NCBI GenBank assembly: GCA_028554795.2
Contig: CM068838.1
Coordinates: 89,581,944 to 89,645,943, forward strand
Direction: 5' to 3'
Source: Sinohyriopsis cumingii
Lineage: Eukaryota > Mollusca > Bivalvia > Unionida > Unionidae
Length of the DNA stretch: 64,000 bases
The translations under genes and the position numbers were made by a program. Positions 1-10,949 of this stretch are shown here, piece after piece. The first letter of the stretch is position 1. The number at the start of each line of letters is the position of its first letter. The notes beneath the pieces were generated by a model. The model had not been told where the DNA came from. It made no database searches and saw only the letters and a program-made list of their open reading frames with translations.

Positions 1-1195
1 AAGAAGCGGAAGAAGAAAAAGGAGGAGTTTAGTCTCTCTTAACAAGGGTGTCACCCAAAACGGTATAGATACGGCTACATCTTGGGGAATGAGATACGTA
101 ATCGCTGTAAAGAAAAAGACAACGCTGTTCTGACTCGAGGAACGAACTTTTTATTGAAATGATTGATCTGTATCATACTACATTCTTGAGATACATCAAT
201 GACGTCTTTAAAATATATTTAAAATATACGAAATACATATAAGATTACCCTTTTCCTTCGAGCTTTACAACTTCATACATTTATATAATTTCTGCCTTTT
301 AGAATACATTACAGATAATTAAATCTCGTTTAACTTCATGATAGCCAATGAGTATAAAATTCAATAGTTGCGATTAATGCAACAATCAATTTGAAGAAAG
401 GTATTTTACTAAATTTAAAATAGAATAGTAATTTGGAAAAGGTTACTAAACATTACTCATTATTACTTAAAGAATCTTTTGTTTCCAAATTAAATCTAAA
501 CATGTTGTTGGTGGAGAATTCATCTTTTACAATAATACATACCATAAATACAATTAAACATTCCATTTTATTATAACATAAAATATAAAGAACTCGCACA
601 AATGTTGAAAAATATGAACTTTACCGTTAAAATTTCAAATAGTAACAAGTGCCCATTCTTTAAAGAAGCTTACGAACACAGACGATTCTTGCCTGTAAGG
701 AAAAGACAGAGCTGTTCTGACTCGAGGAACGAACTGATTCTGCGTAAGTCTGCTTCTTTATTTATAAGTAGTTTTTGTTTTCGCACAGTCCAGTCAGAAC
801 AAGGCTCTCGACTTTTTCCAGGAAAACTGCGTGAATTATCTACGTAACTGATTCATTATTGATTTAATAATTTGCCTGTTTAGCTTCCCACCAAATCTAA
901 ATTGCTGACCTTTAGATACAAGCGAAATGTATTTTATGGATTTCTGCACCTGCTCGTAAAGCGCTATCTTTATAAAATACCATACAGTTATATTACACAA
1001 GTAGATACAAATAATCTCAGTATGTGTTAGTGGAAAATTACTTTCAATATAATTTAATGAAAACTTACTTTTAATACAATTTAGAGAAAATTGCAATCTT
1101 AATACTTTTACTCAAACATTCTGTCATAATATCAGTAAAGAAAATATAGTCCAAGACTGTCTTAATTGTTAATACGGTTCTAAAACAAAAGTAAG
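1..1195. other. AT-rich stretch, no gene recognised
   Basis: I see no supported gene. A stretch of about 38 bases containing the motif gctgttctgactcgaggaac occurs at about 111-150 and again, with few changes, at about 697-735, so part of this stretch is duplicated. The short open frames here have no recognisable motif. Confidence 0.5.
1037..1104 (-). repeat. Single-arm copy of the palindrome repeat found at 4342-4514
   Basis: This stretch matches, with a few differences, the complement strand of the palindrome at 4342-4514, from its loop (ctttcaata) out through one arm (aacttacttttaatacaatt, then ttagagaaaatt). Here only one arm is present, so no hairpin forms. Two occurrences about 3.3 kb apart show that the arm is a dispersed repeat. 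Confidence 0.7.
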
Positions 1196-1482
1196 AACAA
1201 GTCTTTCACTGTCCCGTAAAGTGTGCTTGTTTATAGTGATGTCTAGCACAGGGGCATCATGCCGCAGACACGTAGCATCATGTCTCACCCAGTCACATTA
1301 TCCTGACACCAGGTCGACCATTCCTAACACTAACTTCTTAATGCTGTGCGCCTAGGGAGACAGCTGATAGTACCATTTTTATAAGACTTTAATAAATCTT
1401 TGGCATGACTCGGTCGGGCTTCGAGCCCGCGTTATTCTGCATCCGAGGCGGACGCTCTAACTACTTAGGGCACCGGAGCGGT
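1196..1482 (-). mobile_element. tRNA-derived SINE, family A, copy 1
   Basis: Read on the minus strand, the element starts with a tRNA-like head near 1482: an A-box-like GTAGTTAGAGCG and a B-box-like GGGCTCGAAGCCC. It continues into a body shared with copies at 34934-35247, 41048-41322 and 63688-63885 (the gccgcagacacgtagcat and cagtcacattatcctgacac blocks). The 3' end is divergent and has lost the (CA)n tail of the other copies. A SINE depends on a LINE for movement; the partner was not identified. Confidence 0.75.
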
Positions 1483-2112
1483 ACTAGCGTTTATGCATGC
1501 TCGCTATTTATGAAACGTTTGCAAATGAGTTTGTATTAAAAAAAAAGAGTTGATGTTCAATCTTTGCTGTGCACATAACCTATTGCAGAGAAATCTTTCA
1601 ATGTAGTAGAAACCGCATAATTCCTGTAACAGGTTTGAAACGAACAGGGCCATATTTGTAGCTGCATCTGTTACCGTATAATCAAAATGGTAGGTAATAA
1701 TGAAGTTAAAACATGGTTCCATCTAAGTCAGTAGCCTCAGTCTGTTAATGACTGGAGAACAAGTTCTGGTGTTTTTGTCTGCATAGGATGCTGGATGGAG
1801 AACTATTTTCTCCTGTAGGAGAAAAAGAGAGTCAGATAAAATGTTCTCAAGACCAGGGATATGACGGAATTGGAGCAGAATATTCATAAAGAGGCATAAA
1901 GGGATAAGACGATGAATTAGAGGAGTCAGTAAACAGATTAATTATATTTGAGTTTAACCAGCCACCTGGGGCACAATGGGACCTACCATTGAAAATGGCG
2001 CGAAAAAGGTATAGGGACAATGGGATTTTAACATGGGAAGGCCACTTGGGGTACAATGGGAATTTAACATGGGTGACGTTACGGTATTGAGGCCACTGGG
2101 GTTAATGGCAAG
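1483..2112. other. No gene; degenerate G-rich repeats at the right end
   Basis: No supported gene. From about 1960 to 2110 there are loosely repeated phrases (gggacaatgggattttaaca, tacaatgggaatttaacatg, ggccactt/ctgggg) suggesting an old tandem or satellite-like block leading into the inverted-repeat arm at 2113. Confidence 0.45.
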
Positions 2113-2400
2113 AGTGTTACAAGCGGCAGCCTCAGTTGATCTCAATAAGTGCTACTTTTAGAAAGTATGGGAAACTTTATGTTAAATGTTTATAGGGTAA
2201 AATGGGTTTATAGGGACAAGGGGTTTAATTGAGACAAACAAAACACACACAAACAAACAAATATTTATACAACACAAAGACTAAACATTTTTGGCAAGAG
2301 TAGAAGAGAATATATTTTCTAGGCAGGCGAGTGATCCTGAAAAGCGCTGTTTGGGTTCTTCTCTTGTGTAAACTCCTGTGGAAAAACCTAGTATATATTT
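2113..2400 (+). repeat. Left arm of a large diverged inverted repeat (partner 4515-4895)
   Basis: The plus strand here matches the minus strand of 4515-4895 in the same order: a gttacaagc-gc block, gggaaactttatgttaaatg, tttatagggt, gacaaacaaaacacacac, then ggcaagagtagaaga and gctgtttgggttcttct. The right arm is longer because it carries extra copies of a ~24-bp agggtttata unit and a (GT)n run. The arms are about 290 and 380 bp and are separated by about 2.1 kb. Confidence 0.75.
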
Positions 2401-2530
2401 ATAGCCTCGACTTGTGGGAAAATCCTATGGAAGATTCTGGTATATATTTATAGCCTCAATTTTGTTTGAAAATCCTATGGAAAAACCCTAGTATATATTT
2501 ATTGCCTCAACTTCTTTTAAAATTCAATGG
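2375..2530. repeat. Tandem repeat, ~56-bp unit, about 3 copies
   Basis: Three successive units share cctagtatatatttatagcc followed by tcaact/ttg and aaaatcctatggaaaa. The same unit recurs at about 3795-3870 (same orientation) and at about 4215-4330 (opposite orientation), so it is a building block of the 2.1-4.9 kb repeat complex. Confidence 0.75.
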
Positions 2531-2545
2531 ATAAACCTAGAGAGA

Positions 2546-2548
<3 letters not shown>

Positions 2549-2618
<70 letters not shown>
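2549..2618. repeat. (TA)n microsatellite
   Basis: An essentially pure TA run of about 68 bases lies immediately after the 56-bp tandem units. Confidence 0.95.
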
Positions 2619-2621
<3 letters not shown>

Positions 2622-3635
2622 CTGCGGGCTCTAAACCTGTAATATGATGAATGGGGAGGATGTTTTTTATGTCATAAATTTAACATGTTTGTCATGTCAA
2701 TGAATATAAACATGGTTATGTATAAAGAAATGTATAGATCATGACTAACCTTGATATCTGTATTAAACCGTTCATGTTGTATGTCAAGTGTGATTGCCGG
2801 TTATGTTGCAACAAATGTCATCGAATTCAACCTCGCACATCGTTAAATACTCACAAAATCTTCTGGAATCTTATTTATATTAATTTGTCACACCCAGAAA
2901 TATATTTATCACACTTAAATTCCCATCGAAATCATTATTTGAATAGCACTAAGCTCGATGACTCCAACAACTGACATCACGAAAATACGTCTGCAAGCAA
3001 GATGGCCGCCACTAAATCACATGACCGGTTCCACACAGTCAATTTGTCCAAGTTCACATTTTTTATTAAGTTTCACTGGTTGATTATAAATGCTGGCCTT
3101 CTTTTATAAAGTATAAATATGTTTTGAATATTTAATAGTGTATTCTTCATTTGTATGCAGGTCAATATATTATCAGCGTTCATCGGTAGTTGTGTACTCT
3201 TCACCCAAGCTTAACTGTCTTGGTTACGACTTCAAGTACATTGACGTTTGACGGACACTACATAATACGTTATGGTTATATATTTGCTAATGACAGAGTG
3301 TAAACGGACAAGTGATGATAGTTAAATTGTATATTAACCCTCGGTTTGTGCTGCTGGTTGTAGAGTATCTGTTCGGCACCATCATACCTGTTCGGCGTCC
3401 CGGACATGCAATGATTGGTTAAATTGACGTCATGACTATTTTCCGAAGAGTATAGATGGGAGCGAAATTCGAAATTCGGCAGTTAGCTATCAACATTAGC
3501 GCCTCTATCAACATCTCTCCACCAATTAAAAAGAGCAACTTTATTGGATGACATCACAAAGCTCATAGATACTTATAAAAACAAGACAAGTCTACGAATT
3601 TTAATTTCTTTATTATCAAAAATAGACTAGAATTA
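2619..3635. other. No gene recognised
   Basis: AT-rich unique-looking sequence without a supported open frame, RNA gene or repeat that I can identify. Confidence 0.4.
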
Positions 3636-3661
3636 TACACACACACACACACACACACACA
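3636..3661. repeat. (AC)13 microsatellite
   Basis: Pure AC run of about 26 bases. Confidence 0.9.
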
Positions 3662-3794
3662 TATTATAGCATTTGTGTATTGCATATGTTACACATAATC
3701 AAACACATACATTCATGTTTTAGTCAAATTTCTTGTATTAAGCATCTTATCACAATTTAAAAGTCAAAATAAAAAGGTCCTGACTTTGAGCATT

Positions 3795-4330
3795 ATATAT
3801 AATATTTATAGCCTCAACTGGAGGGAAAACCCTATGGAAAATCATAATACTATATACTCATAGCCTCAAAACGTAGAAGTGTTGGAAGTGGCTGATCTCG
3901 ATTGGTCGGTGACTTAGTAACAGTGTTCGAGTTGACCTCAATATGCGCTAGTCAAGGTAAATAAAGGAAGTTCTTTCTTAAATTGGCCATATAATTGATA
4001 TGTGTGGGGACTAAATTGCCTCAGAAAGGGTTGATATTGTGATTATTGAGCCTATTAACCTTTTCGACAAATATAAACCATTTTTGTGGCTAAAGAGTGT
4101 CCCACATAATAACTCTATGCCCGATTTAACAGTTTCCTATACTTACCGAGCGCATTGAGGTCAAATCGAACACTGCTACTAAGTTTCCGCCCAATTGAGG
4201 TAAGCCACTTCCAACACTGATACGTTTTGAGGCTATAAATATATACTACGATGATTCCAGAGGATTTTCCAACAAGTTGATGCAATAAATATATACTAGG
4301 GTTTTTCCATATTACTTTCCCAAATGTTTA
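3795..4330. repeat. Inverted repeat, arms ~3795-3965 and ~4130-4330
   Basis: The left arm reads tagcctcaaaacgta, agtgttggaagtggct, acttagtaacagtgttcga and gacctcaat. The complement of 4130-4330 carries the same blocks in the same order with scattered changes. Both arms also carry 56-bp units like those at 2375-2530. The roughly 165-bp spacer is unique. This looks like a fold-back structure. Confidence 0.7.
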
Positions 4331-4341
4331 GCCTATAAATA

Positions 4342-4514
4342 TATTAGGACATAATTTTTTAGTACAAGTAATAAGATTGAAATTTTCTCTAAATTGTATT
4401 AAAAGTAAGTTTTGATTAAATTATATTGAAAGTAATTTAATCAAAACTTACTTTTAATACAATTTAGAGAAAATTTCAATCTTATTACTTGTACTAAAAA
4501 ATTATGTCCTAATA
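4342..4514. repeat. Near-perfect palindrome, 82-bp arms, 9-bp loop
   Basis: Bases 4342-4423 pair with 4433-4514. Every pair I checked along the arms is complementary, and the pairing fails only at the loop (4424-4432) and beyond the outer ends. The palindrome abuts the right arm of the 2.1/4.9 kb inverted repeat. A single-arm relative is at 1037-1104. No coding function is suggested; transcribed, it would form a long hairpin. Confidence 0.92.
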
Positions 4515-4649
4515 AATATATGCAAGCTTTTTTCCATAGAGTTTATTCACAACAGAAGAACCCAAACAGCCCTTTCCATGGCCACTCACTTGCATTGAAA
4601 AGATACAATCTTCTACTCTTGCCAAAACAGCTTTGTTTTTGTTTTGTAT

Positions 4650-4690
<41 letters not shown>

Positions 4691-4895
4691 GTTTGTCCCC
4701 GTAAACCCCTTTTTCCTTATAAAACCCTTCTGTCCCTATAAACTATTTTGTCACCATAAACCCTTCTGGTCCTATAAACCCTTTTGTTGCTACAAATCCA
4801 TTTGACCCTATAAACATTTAACATATAGTTTCCCATAGCTACCTCGAGTAGCGCGTATTGAGGCCAGTTGAGGTCAGCAGCTTGTAACAGTTTCA
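4515..4895 (-). repeat. Right arm of the large inverted repeat (partner 2113-2400)
   Basis: This is the complement of 2113-2400 with insertions. It holds a (GT)n run at 4652-4688 and four or five ~24-bp units of the type cctataaaccctt at about 4695-4820. The open frames seen here arise from these repeats and are not treated as genes. Confidence 0.75.
4652..4688. repeat. (GT)n microsatellite
   Basis: Pure GT run of about 36 bases inside the inverted-repeat arm; the opposite arm has a short (CA)n at the corresponding place. Confidence 0.95.
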
Positions 4896-4926
4896 CCATT
4901 CTACCCAGTGAGAATGTCGTGTAGAG

Positions 4927-5065
4927 CAGTGGTGCAGAACCCCCGGCCCGCGAACGTATTCTGTCCGGCTCTAAGGGCAAATTAAAACAACATAGAAATC
5001 TGGCCCGTGAACAGTAATTAGAAAATGCAATCTGGCCCTTGGCCGAAAAAGGTTGAGCACCCCTG
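4927..5065. mobile_element. hAT-type MITE, 139 bp, perfect 8-bp target duplication
   Basis: The ends are CAGTGGTGCAGAACC and, on the other strand, CAGGGGTGCTCAACC: inverted repeats with 13 of 15 matches and the CAGNGG start usual for hAT elements. The flanks are identical 8-mers, gtgtagag at 4919-4926 and at 5066-5073, as expected of hAT insertion. It has no coding capacity, so it would be moved by a transposase in trans. Joining the flanks extends the LINE reading frame of 5074-5600 across the site (…NLYTTF), so the MITE entered an existing LINE fragment. Confidence 0.88.
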
Positions 5066-5073
5066 GTGTAGAG

Positions 5074-5600
5074 GTTGGAGTTCTGTTCTTGACATTTGTC
5101 CTGGAATTGACGAGCTGTACACACTATGCATGTTGTCCCTTCTTCCTTTCCTGAAGCCACACTGACTCTCAGGCAGGTGCCCTTGATTAATGTGATGCAC
5201 AAGGCGATTCAGCAGAATTCTGGCGAGGATGCTGCCAGCTATTGATAGAAAGGAGATGCCCCGATGGTTGTCGTAGGATTGTCTGTTGCCTTTTCACTTA
5301 TACAAGTGAACGATGGACGCATCATTGTTCTCCTGTGGTATAGTTCCTTGCGTCCAAAGTGACTTGAAGAGTGCAGTCCATTTCTGTAATATGTGCGAGC
5401 CTCCGGCTTTGTAGACTTCTACTCGTGAAGCATATGCTTTGCCATTTAACAACAACTCAGTTGCCTACTCAGTTTCCATCATAATTGGAGGATCAGCAAG
5501 TGATATGTTAATTTACTGGTGGGGCCGTCAATCAACAGCCTCATCACTGACAGATGACTTCTGAGTGAGGATGTTGAAGTGTTTCGCCCATTTTTTCAAA
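5074..5600 (-). mobile_element. Non-LTR retrotransposon fragment, N-terminal part of reverse transcriptase
   Basis: Minus-strand translation over several frames gives recognisable reverse transcriptase pieces in order: KWAKHFNILTQ, then HILQKWTALFKSLWTQG, IPQENNDASIVHLYK and GISFLSIAGSILARILLNRL. These are followed by HHINQGHLPESQCGFRKGR and ARQFQDKCQEQN. The conserved ESQCGFR block is shared with the longer LINE at 15700-17650, so they may belong to one group. Stops and frameshifts break the frame, the catalytic YADD region is absent, and the 3' part is interrupted by the MITE at 4927-5065. It is a dead fragment. Confidence 0.85.
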
Positions 5601-6424
5601 ATAGTTTTCCTTTATTATTAGGAATAAAATACTTATATGAAAATATTGAAAACAAACAATAATTATACTTGAAAAATTGTGTGACCAGTTTAATTAACAC
5701 TCTATAGTCATTGCTCGTCGAGGTTCAGTTGAAAGGGGCCTAAATACCATTCAGTTAATCATGCGCATAGCTAGTCTACTGCAACAATTGAATATTCTAG
5801 CACGTGTGATAACAAGGGTTCATATAATTACTATATTGTTGTATTTTTACATACGGGGGCTCGTGTTATTATATTATTTATCTTTGCTCAGTTCTCTGTT
5901 AATCCATGCCTTAATTTAATATATTATGCTATTAATTTACTCCATCCGGGCAATAACACCGTGGTCGATCGTATCCTAAATAACGATAACCAAGAGCCTT
6001 AATTAGTGTGGGAAGATCTAACAGACCCGAAATGTGCAAGCCTTCCTTTGTTCACGCCCATTTTTATATTTGTACATAAAGAATATAATGAGTTTTAATA
6101 TAATAAAGCTTTTTGTGAGTTTACATACATTTAGGCTAACTCATCTTCATAAGTGGATTTTGAATGTAAACAAATGGAAGAATCTTAAAAGTCAAAATGG
6201 TCAGCTAGGTAAAATTGTGTAAGTTTTTTGTCAATACTGTGCAGTTTAGTCAGTGAGTTATATATTGTGTTTTCGAAAACTATAATCATCAATTAAAGAG
6301 GTACTAAATACTTTTATCCCTCTCGACACATGACACGTTTTGCACAACTTTTGTCGCCTTTTTTCGAAACCTGTGTTTTATGTATTAAAAAAAGGATTAA
6401 AATGCATAAAATTAAACCTGATAA
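5601..6424. other. No gene recognised
   Basis: AT-rich sequence. The short open frame at 6034-6222 has no recognisable domain and is not supported. Confidence 0.4.
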
Positions 6425-6550
6425 CAGGGCTGGATTAAGACTTTAGCGGGCCTGGGGCACATGAGAAATGGGGTCCATATAGATCTACAAATACACCCAG
6501 AATGCACGCCTTAAACTGAACTTTAATCTCTGTTACGTTCAGTAATAGAC

Positions 6551-6625
<75 letters not shown>

Positions 6626-6673
6626 CTGGGGATGAGCTGGGCACGTGCCCCCTGCCATCTTAATCCGACAGTG
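6425..6673. mobile_element. hAT-like MITE relic with an internal (TA)n
   Basis: The left end CAGGGCTGGATTAAGA and the complement of the right end CACTGTCGGATTAAGA share the GGATTAAGA core, and both continue into a gcc/gggcac block. The 8-bp flanks do not match convincingly (cctgataa versus tttgacga), so the target duplication is lost or the ends are slightly misplaced. A (TA)n(CA)n array at 6553-6622 sits inside. Confidence 0.5.
6553..6622. repeat. (TA)n(CA)n compound microsatellite
   Basis: About 56 bases of TA followed by a short CA run, inside the MITE-like element. Confidence 0.95.
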
Positions 6674-8609
6674 TTTGACGACATCAGCATTAAGCAAGTA
6701 CAACTAATCTGAATTACCATTATTTCACTAATCACAGACATAGTTACAATGTTGATTTACCTCTGACACCTGATTTTCTTACCTGGCCAGACCTTATCAT
6801 AATAACAAAGCTGTATGAATACACACATCTCGGTAATTGTGAACAGCGTATTATCGGGGATTTACGACTGTTTAATATAACAAATTATGCGCTCAGTGAG
6901 CTACAGACTGATTACGAACCTCTCATTTATCAATATACTGTAAATAACATACAATACAATATACAGTTCAAGAAGTTTTGATTGGACAATCTATTGCTAG
7001 ATAATAGGTACCAAAATACGACCATAGGGAAGATTCCATTGAAGAGCAACAACAATAATATGGTTTAAATCAAGACAACTTCTTATTACTTCTTATCATA
7101 CTGCAATGATTTTGAATAGTATTTTTGTAGTTCGAGAAAGTTCCTCTTTGCTGTAGGTATGGTTTTAGTGGTATTTCCAGTTTTCTTAGAATGTCTCTGA
7201 TTGAGAGGGTAATACTCCTCCTCGTAGTAGTAGTAGTAGTAGTAGTGATAGTAGTAGTTAATGTCTTTCATATGCTGTGTATTTACCGGAAACTACGTTT
7301 GAAATCAACCGGAAGTTTCGATGTAACAAACCTCAGATTACAACTATGTTTTTTTTTTTTTTTTTGTTTTTTTTTTTTTAAATTAGTCTCTACATTTAGT
7401 CTCGGAACTTTCCGCTGTGTCCAGATCCTAATAAATCTTGCACTGATCTGAAGTATTTTCAAAGATGAACTCACGGTGATGTTCGTGTCATGGGTTAACG
7501 GGCATTCATTTGAGAGGATGGACTCTAAACAAAGCAACGTGCAATGGGTCACAAACTGCACTTTCAGAACAGAGCTAGTACCTCATTAATCACTGTGAAC
7601 TGTCGCCAAAAAATATACACAGACAACCACACCATAATGCTTATATTCTAATGAATAAACATTTACCTTCAGTGCCAAGAATGCCTAAATTCAACTCTTG
7701 CATCACCACAAAAATGAGAAAGGAAAGAATTTTCCAAAATATACTGGGCCTACACTCATAGGTGCTGAACGGGAAGTAATAATTGTTACCTGCCTCTAAG
7801 AGGACCACAACCGTAGTTTCTTTAATTCTACATTACTCTTGGGTTATCTCCCTTACCTGAGTCATGCAAAAATGGGGGTTCTCCACATATGTTACGTTCT
7901 ACTGATAGTGTGACAGATGTAAGATGAAGTTACTTGCTTTGCAACAAGTACAAGTTAAAAGAATGTTGGCATACCTCTATCCCAGCATACTGTACTCTGC
8001 CTGAAATTTCTTTACAGGTAGGAAATCGTGCATGATTTAAGCACACATCTGATCAAAATGGCTGTCCCCATGTCCTCGAAAAATTAGCCTGAATTTAGTA
8101 TAAACTACACTAGCTTTGTCCGGTACTTTAAGAGGGAAAGCTAATATTGGCAGTGCAGTCAATACCATCTTCTGAAAGTGCAATGAATGTATTATAAAAT
8201 ATAGAAAAAGTAAAAAAGTATCTCTTTTTTATTTATTTTTATAAATACAATTTACCTTAAAAGTCCAAAACAATGACCAAGAGGAGATAGCAGTATTTTG
8301 ATAGGTGCACATATGATGTAAGGCAAAGTTGTGTATTTTAAAATCCGAATTAAACCCATTAACCTCAAATAAAGGGAATTAAAATTTCTATTAATAAAAC
8401 CTAAGATATACAAGATCTTTTGTTCCAAATACAATAATAACTAGTGAGAAAAACCAGGAAAATATTTTACTTTCAAAATTAAACTCTTTGCATGTTAAAA
8501 AAAATATGTCGAGCGCCACGAATATCATGCATTTTACATGTACGCTGGTAAGTGTTCGGCAACGCGTAAAATATTCTCATGGCAATACTACATTCAATCC
8601 AGATATCAC
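6674..8609. other. No gene; (GTA)n at 7214-7262 and poly(T) at 7349-7380
   Basis: A GTA/TAG trinucleotide array and an interrupted T run are the only clear features. The open frames over them (poly-valine, poly-tyrosine, poly-phenylalanine) are repeat artefacts. Confidence 0.6.
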
Positions 8610-8747
8610 CAGTGTTGCAAGTAGATTTTAACTCTTACCGGTACTGTACCGACCCCCCACGACCCGGTCTTTCTGGTACGACATTACCGGCAATAAATGT
8701 CTTAACGGTAGGGCGTACCTGACCATACCGGCTTACAGGCAACACTG
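8610..8747. mobile_element. Possible hAT-like MITE relic, 138 bp
   Basis: The element starts CAGTGTTGC and ends GCAACACTG, an exact 9-bp inverted repeat. The inside is rich in taccgg motifs, some of them arranged palindromically. The flanking 8-mers gatatcac and tttaccac agree at only 5 of 8 positions, so the target duplication is weak. Confidence 0.45.
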
Positions 8748-8825
8748 TTTACCACTAATGTGATAATTGCCATTATTTTAATATTGGTAAAATCCGAAGG
8801 AGTATAGTCTCAGATTCAGTTTCAT

Positions 8826-8867
8826 TACTACTACTGCTGCTGTTGCTACTACTACTGCTACCACTAC
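8826..8867. repeat. Imperfect (ACT/GCT)n trinucleotide run
   Basis: A degenerate trinucleotide array of ctactactgctgctgttg type. It abuts the SINE fragment at 8868 and gives a poly-serine frame on the minus strand. Confidence 0.8.
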
Positions 8868-8975
8868 TAAGGTTGGTTTGCGAAACAGATGCCAGTAGCT
8901 TCACATGGGTCGGTCGTTCTTCCCGAGTTTTCACGGGTTCTTTCTCCACCAGTTTACTGGCCGCCATGTATAGCT
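8868..8975 (-). mobile_element. Fragment of SINE family B
   Basis: On the minus strand the stretch ctatacatggcggccagta, ggtggagaaagaacccg, gaagctactggca matches the SINE at 34328-34575 block for block. This explains the minus-strand open frame at 8773-8967, which begins with the ATG inside atggcggcc; it is not treated as a gene. Confidence 0.75.
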
Positions 8976-9265
8976 TATCTTCAGCTGAGTATTGGTGCTA
9001 ACAACAACAACAAATGAATTAATGTCTCCTCCAGTCACAGTACATGTATAATCATTTGTTAGATTTAAAATATTGATTTTATTTAAGAAAATTCTGGGTT
9101 GTCTCCCTGTTGGTCCTTTAATATAACCAAATAGGAATCTATATTCAATTGGAGTTATATCCACAACAAGTTTTCTTTCTTCACTTAATGTAGGCTAAAT
9201 TGTAAATAATTGTTCAAAAATAAACTAAACTTCTAGAGTTAGTGGAATATGATCTGAATAAGATC

Positions 9266-9554
9266 TCATATCCCAACGTAGTCCTTAAACTGTTTGCCTA
9301 ATATCCCAACGTAGTCCTTAAACTGTTTGCCTCATATCCCAACGTAGTCCTTAAACTGTTTGCCTCATATCTCAACGTAGTCCTTTGCCTAATATCCCAA
9401 CGTAGTCCTTAAACTGTTTGCCTCATATCCCAACGTAGTCTTTAAACTGTTTGCCTCATATCCCAACGTAGTCCTTAAAACTGTTTGCCTCATATCCCAA
9501 CGTAGTCCTTAAACTGTTTGCCTAATATCCCAACGTAGTCCTTAAATTGTTTGC
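9266..9554. repeat. Minisatellite, 33-bp unit, 9 copies
   Basis: Unit core: atatcccaacgtagtcctta followed by aactgtttgcct. Eight full copies and one shortened copy (about 25 bp, near 9365-9389) are highly similar. The first base pair of each unit alternates between ca and aa. The homogeneity suggests recent expansion. Confidence 0.93.
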
Positions 9555-10212
<658 letters not shown>

Positions 10213-10399
10213 TCTATTTCCACAATACATAAAAAAGTTTCGACCTAATTAAGAGATGAAGTCAAACGTAAAATGAATATGTCTATTATTGCAATATCTG
10301 TTTTATAAAAATCATTGCATATTCTAACAGTCTCCATGTAGAAGATTATAATCTGGTTATCCATTATGTTGATTATGTACAGACAAGAGTTAATGCACA

Positions 10400-10640
10400 T
10401 GCCCTTTACGGATTATTTGGAGGTGAGTTGTTACGGATTATTTGGAACGAGTTGTTACGGATTATTTGGAGGTGAGTGGTTATTGATTATTTTCAGGTGA
10501 GTGGTTACTATTCGTTTCGAAGTAAGTGGTCAATGATTATTTTGAGGTGAGTGATTACTGGCTATTTCGAAGTGAGTTCTTGTTGATTTTTTGTAACTGA
10601 GTGGTTACTGATCATTTCAGGGTGAATGCGTTATAAGAGT
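10400..10640. repeat. Degenerate tandem repeat, ~28-bp unit, about 8 copies
   Basis: Units resemble ggattatttggaggtgagtg followed by gttac, with increasing divergence to the right. Confidence 0.75.
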
Positions 10641-10813
10641 GTAGACGATAAGTTCGTTCCTCTGATCTACACTAGGGAACTACTGTGTTTCCTCGAGCTG
10701 TTGTCAGGTTATCTAACTATTTGCTTTTGCGTTATTATTTCATAATTAATTCTAGTAACCTTGAAGCCAGCTATTAATAACGATTAACATACTAACGAGT
10801 ACTGGAATTTATT

Positions 10814-10949
10814 CAGCATAGGTAAGGGAGAACACTTGCCAGAGCACATGTCCAAACACTTTGTATTGCAAACTTTTCGTGCAGCATAGGTAAGGGAGAA
10901 CACTTGCCAGAGCACATGTCCAAACACTTTGTATTGCAAACTTTTCGTG
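10814..10949. repeat. Perfect 68-bp tandem duplication
   Basis: Bases 10814-10881 and 10882-10949 are identical by eye, both starting cagcataggtaagggag and ending gcaaacttttcgtg. It is either a recent duplication or an assembly artefact. Confidence 0.92.

Noticed and set aside
1847..2145. Two overlapping minus-strand frames of 60-70 codons
   Set aside because: They lie in degenerate G-rich repeats, overlap each other in different frames and show no domain.
4717..5202. A 161-codon minus-strand frame
   Set aside because: It is a chance frame running through a LINE fragment, the hAT MITE and the inverted-repeat arm; its parts are explained separately.
7086..7561. Poly-Tyr, poly-Val and poly-Lys frames on both strands
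   Set aside because: Artefacts of (GTA)n and poly(T).
9266..9554. CRISPR-like array
   Set aside because: The units are contiguous without unique spacers, and the genome is eukaryotic; it is a minisatellite.
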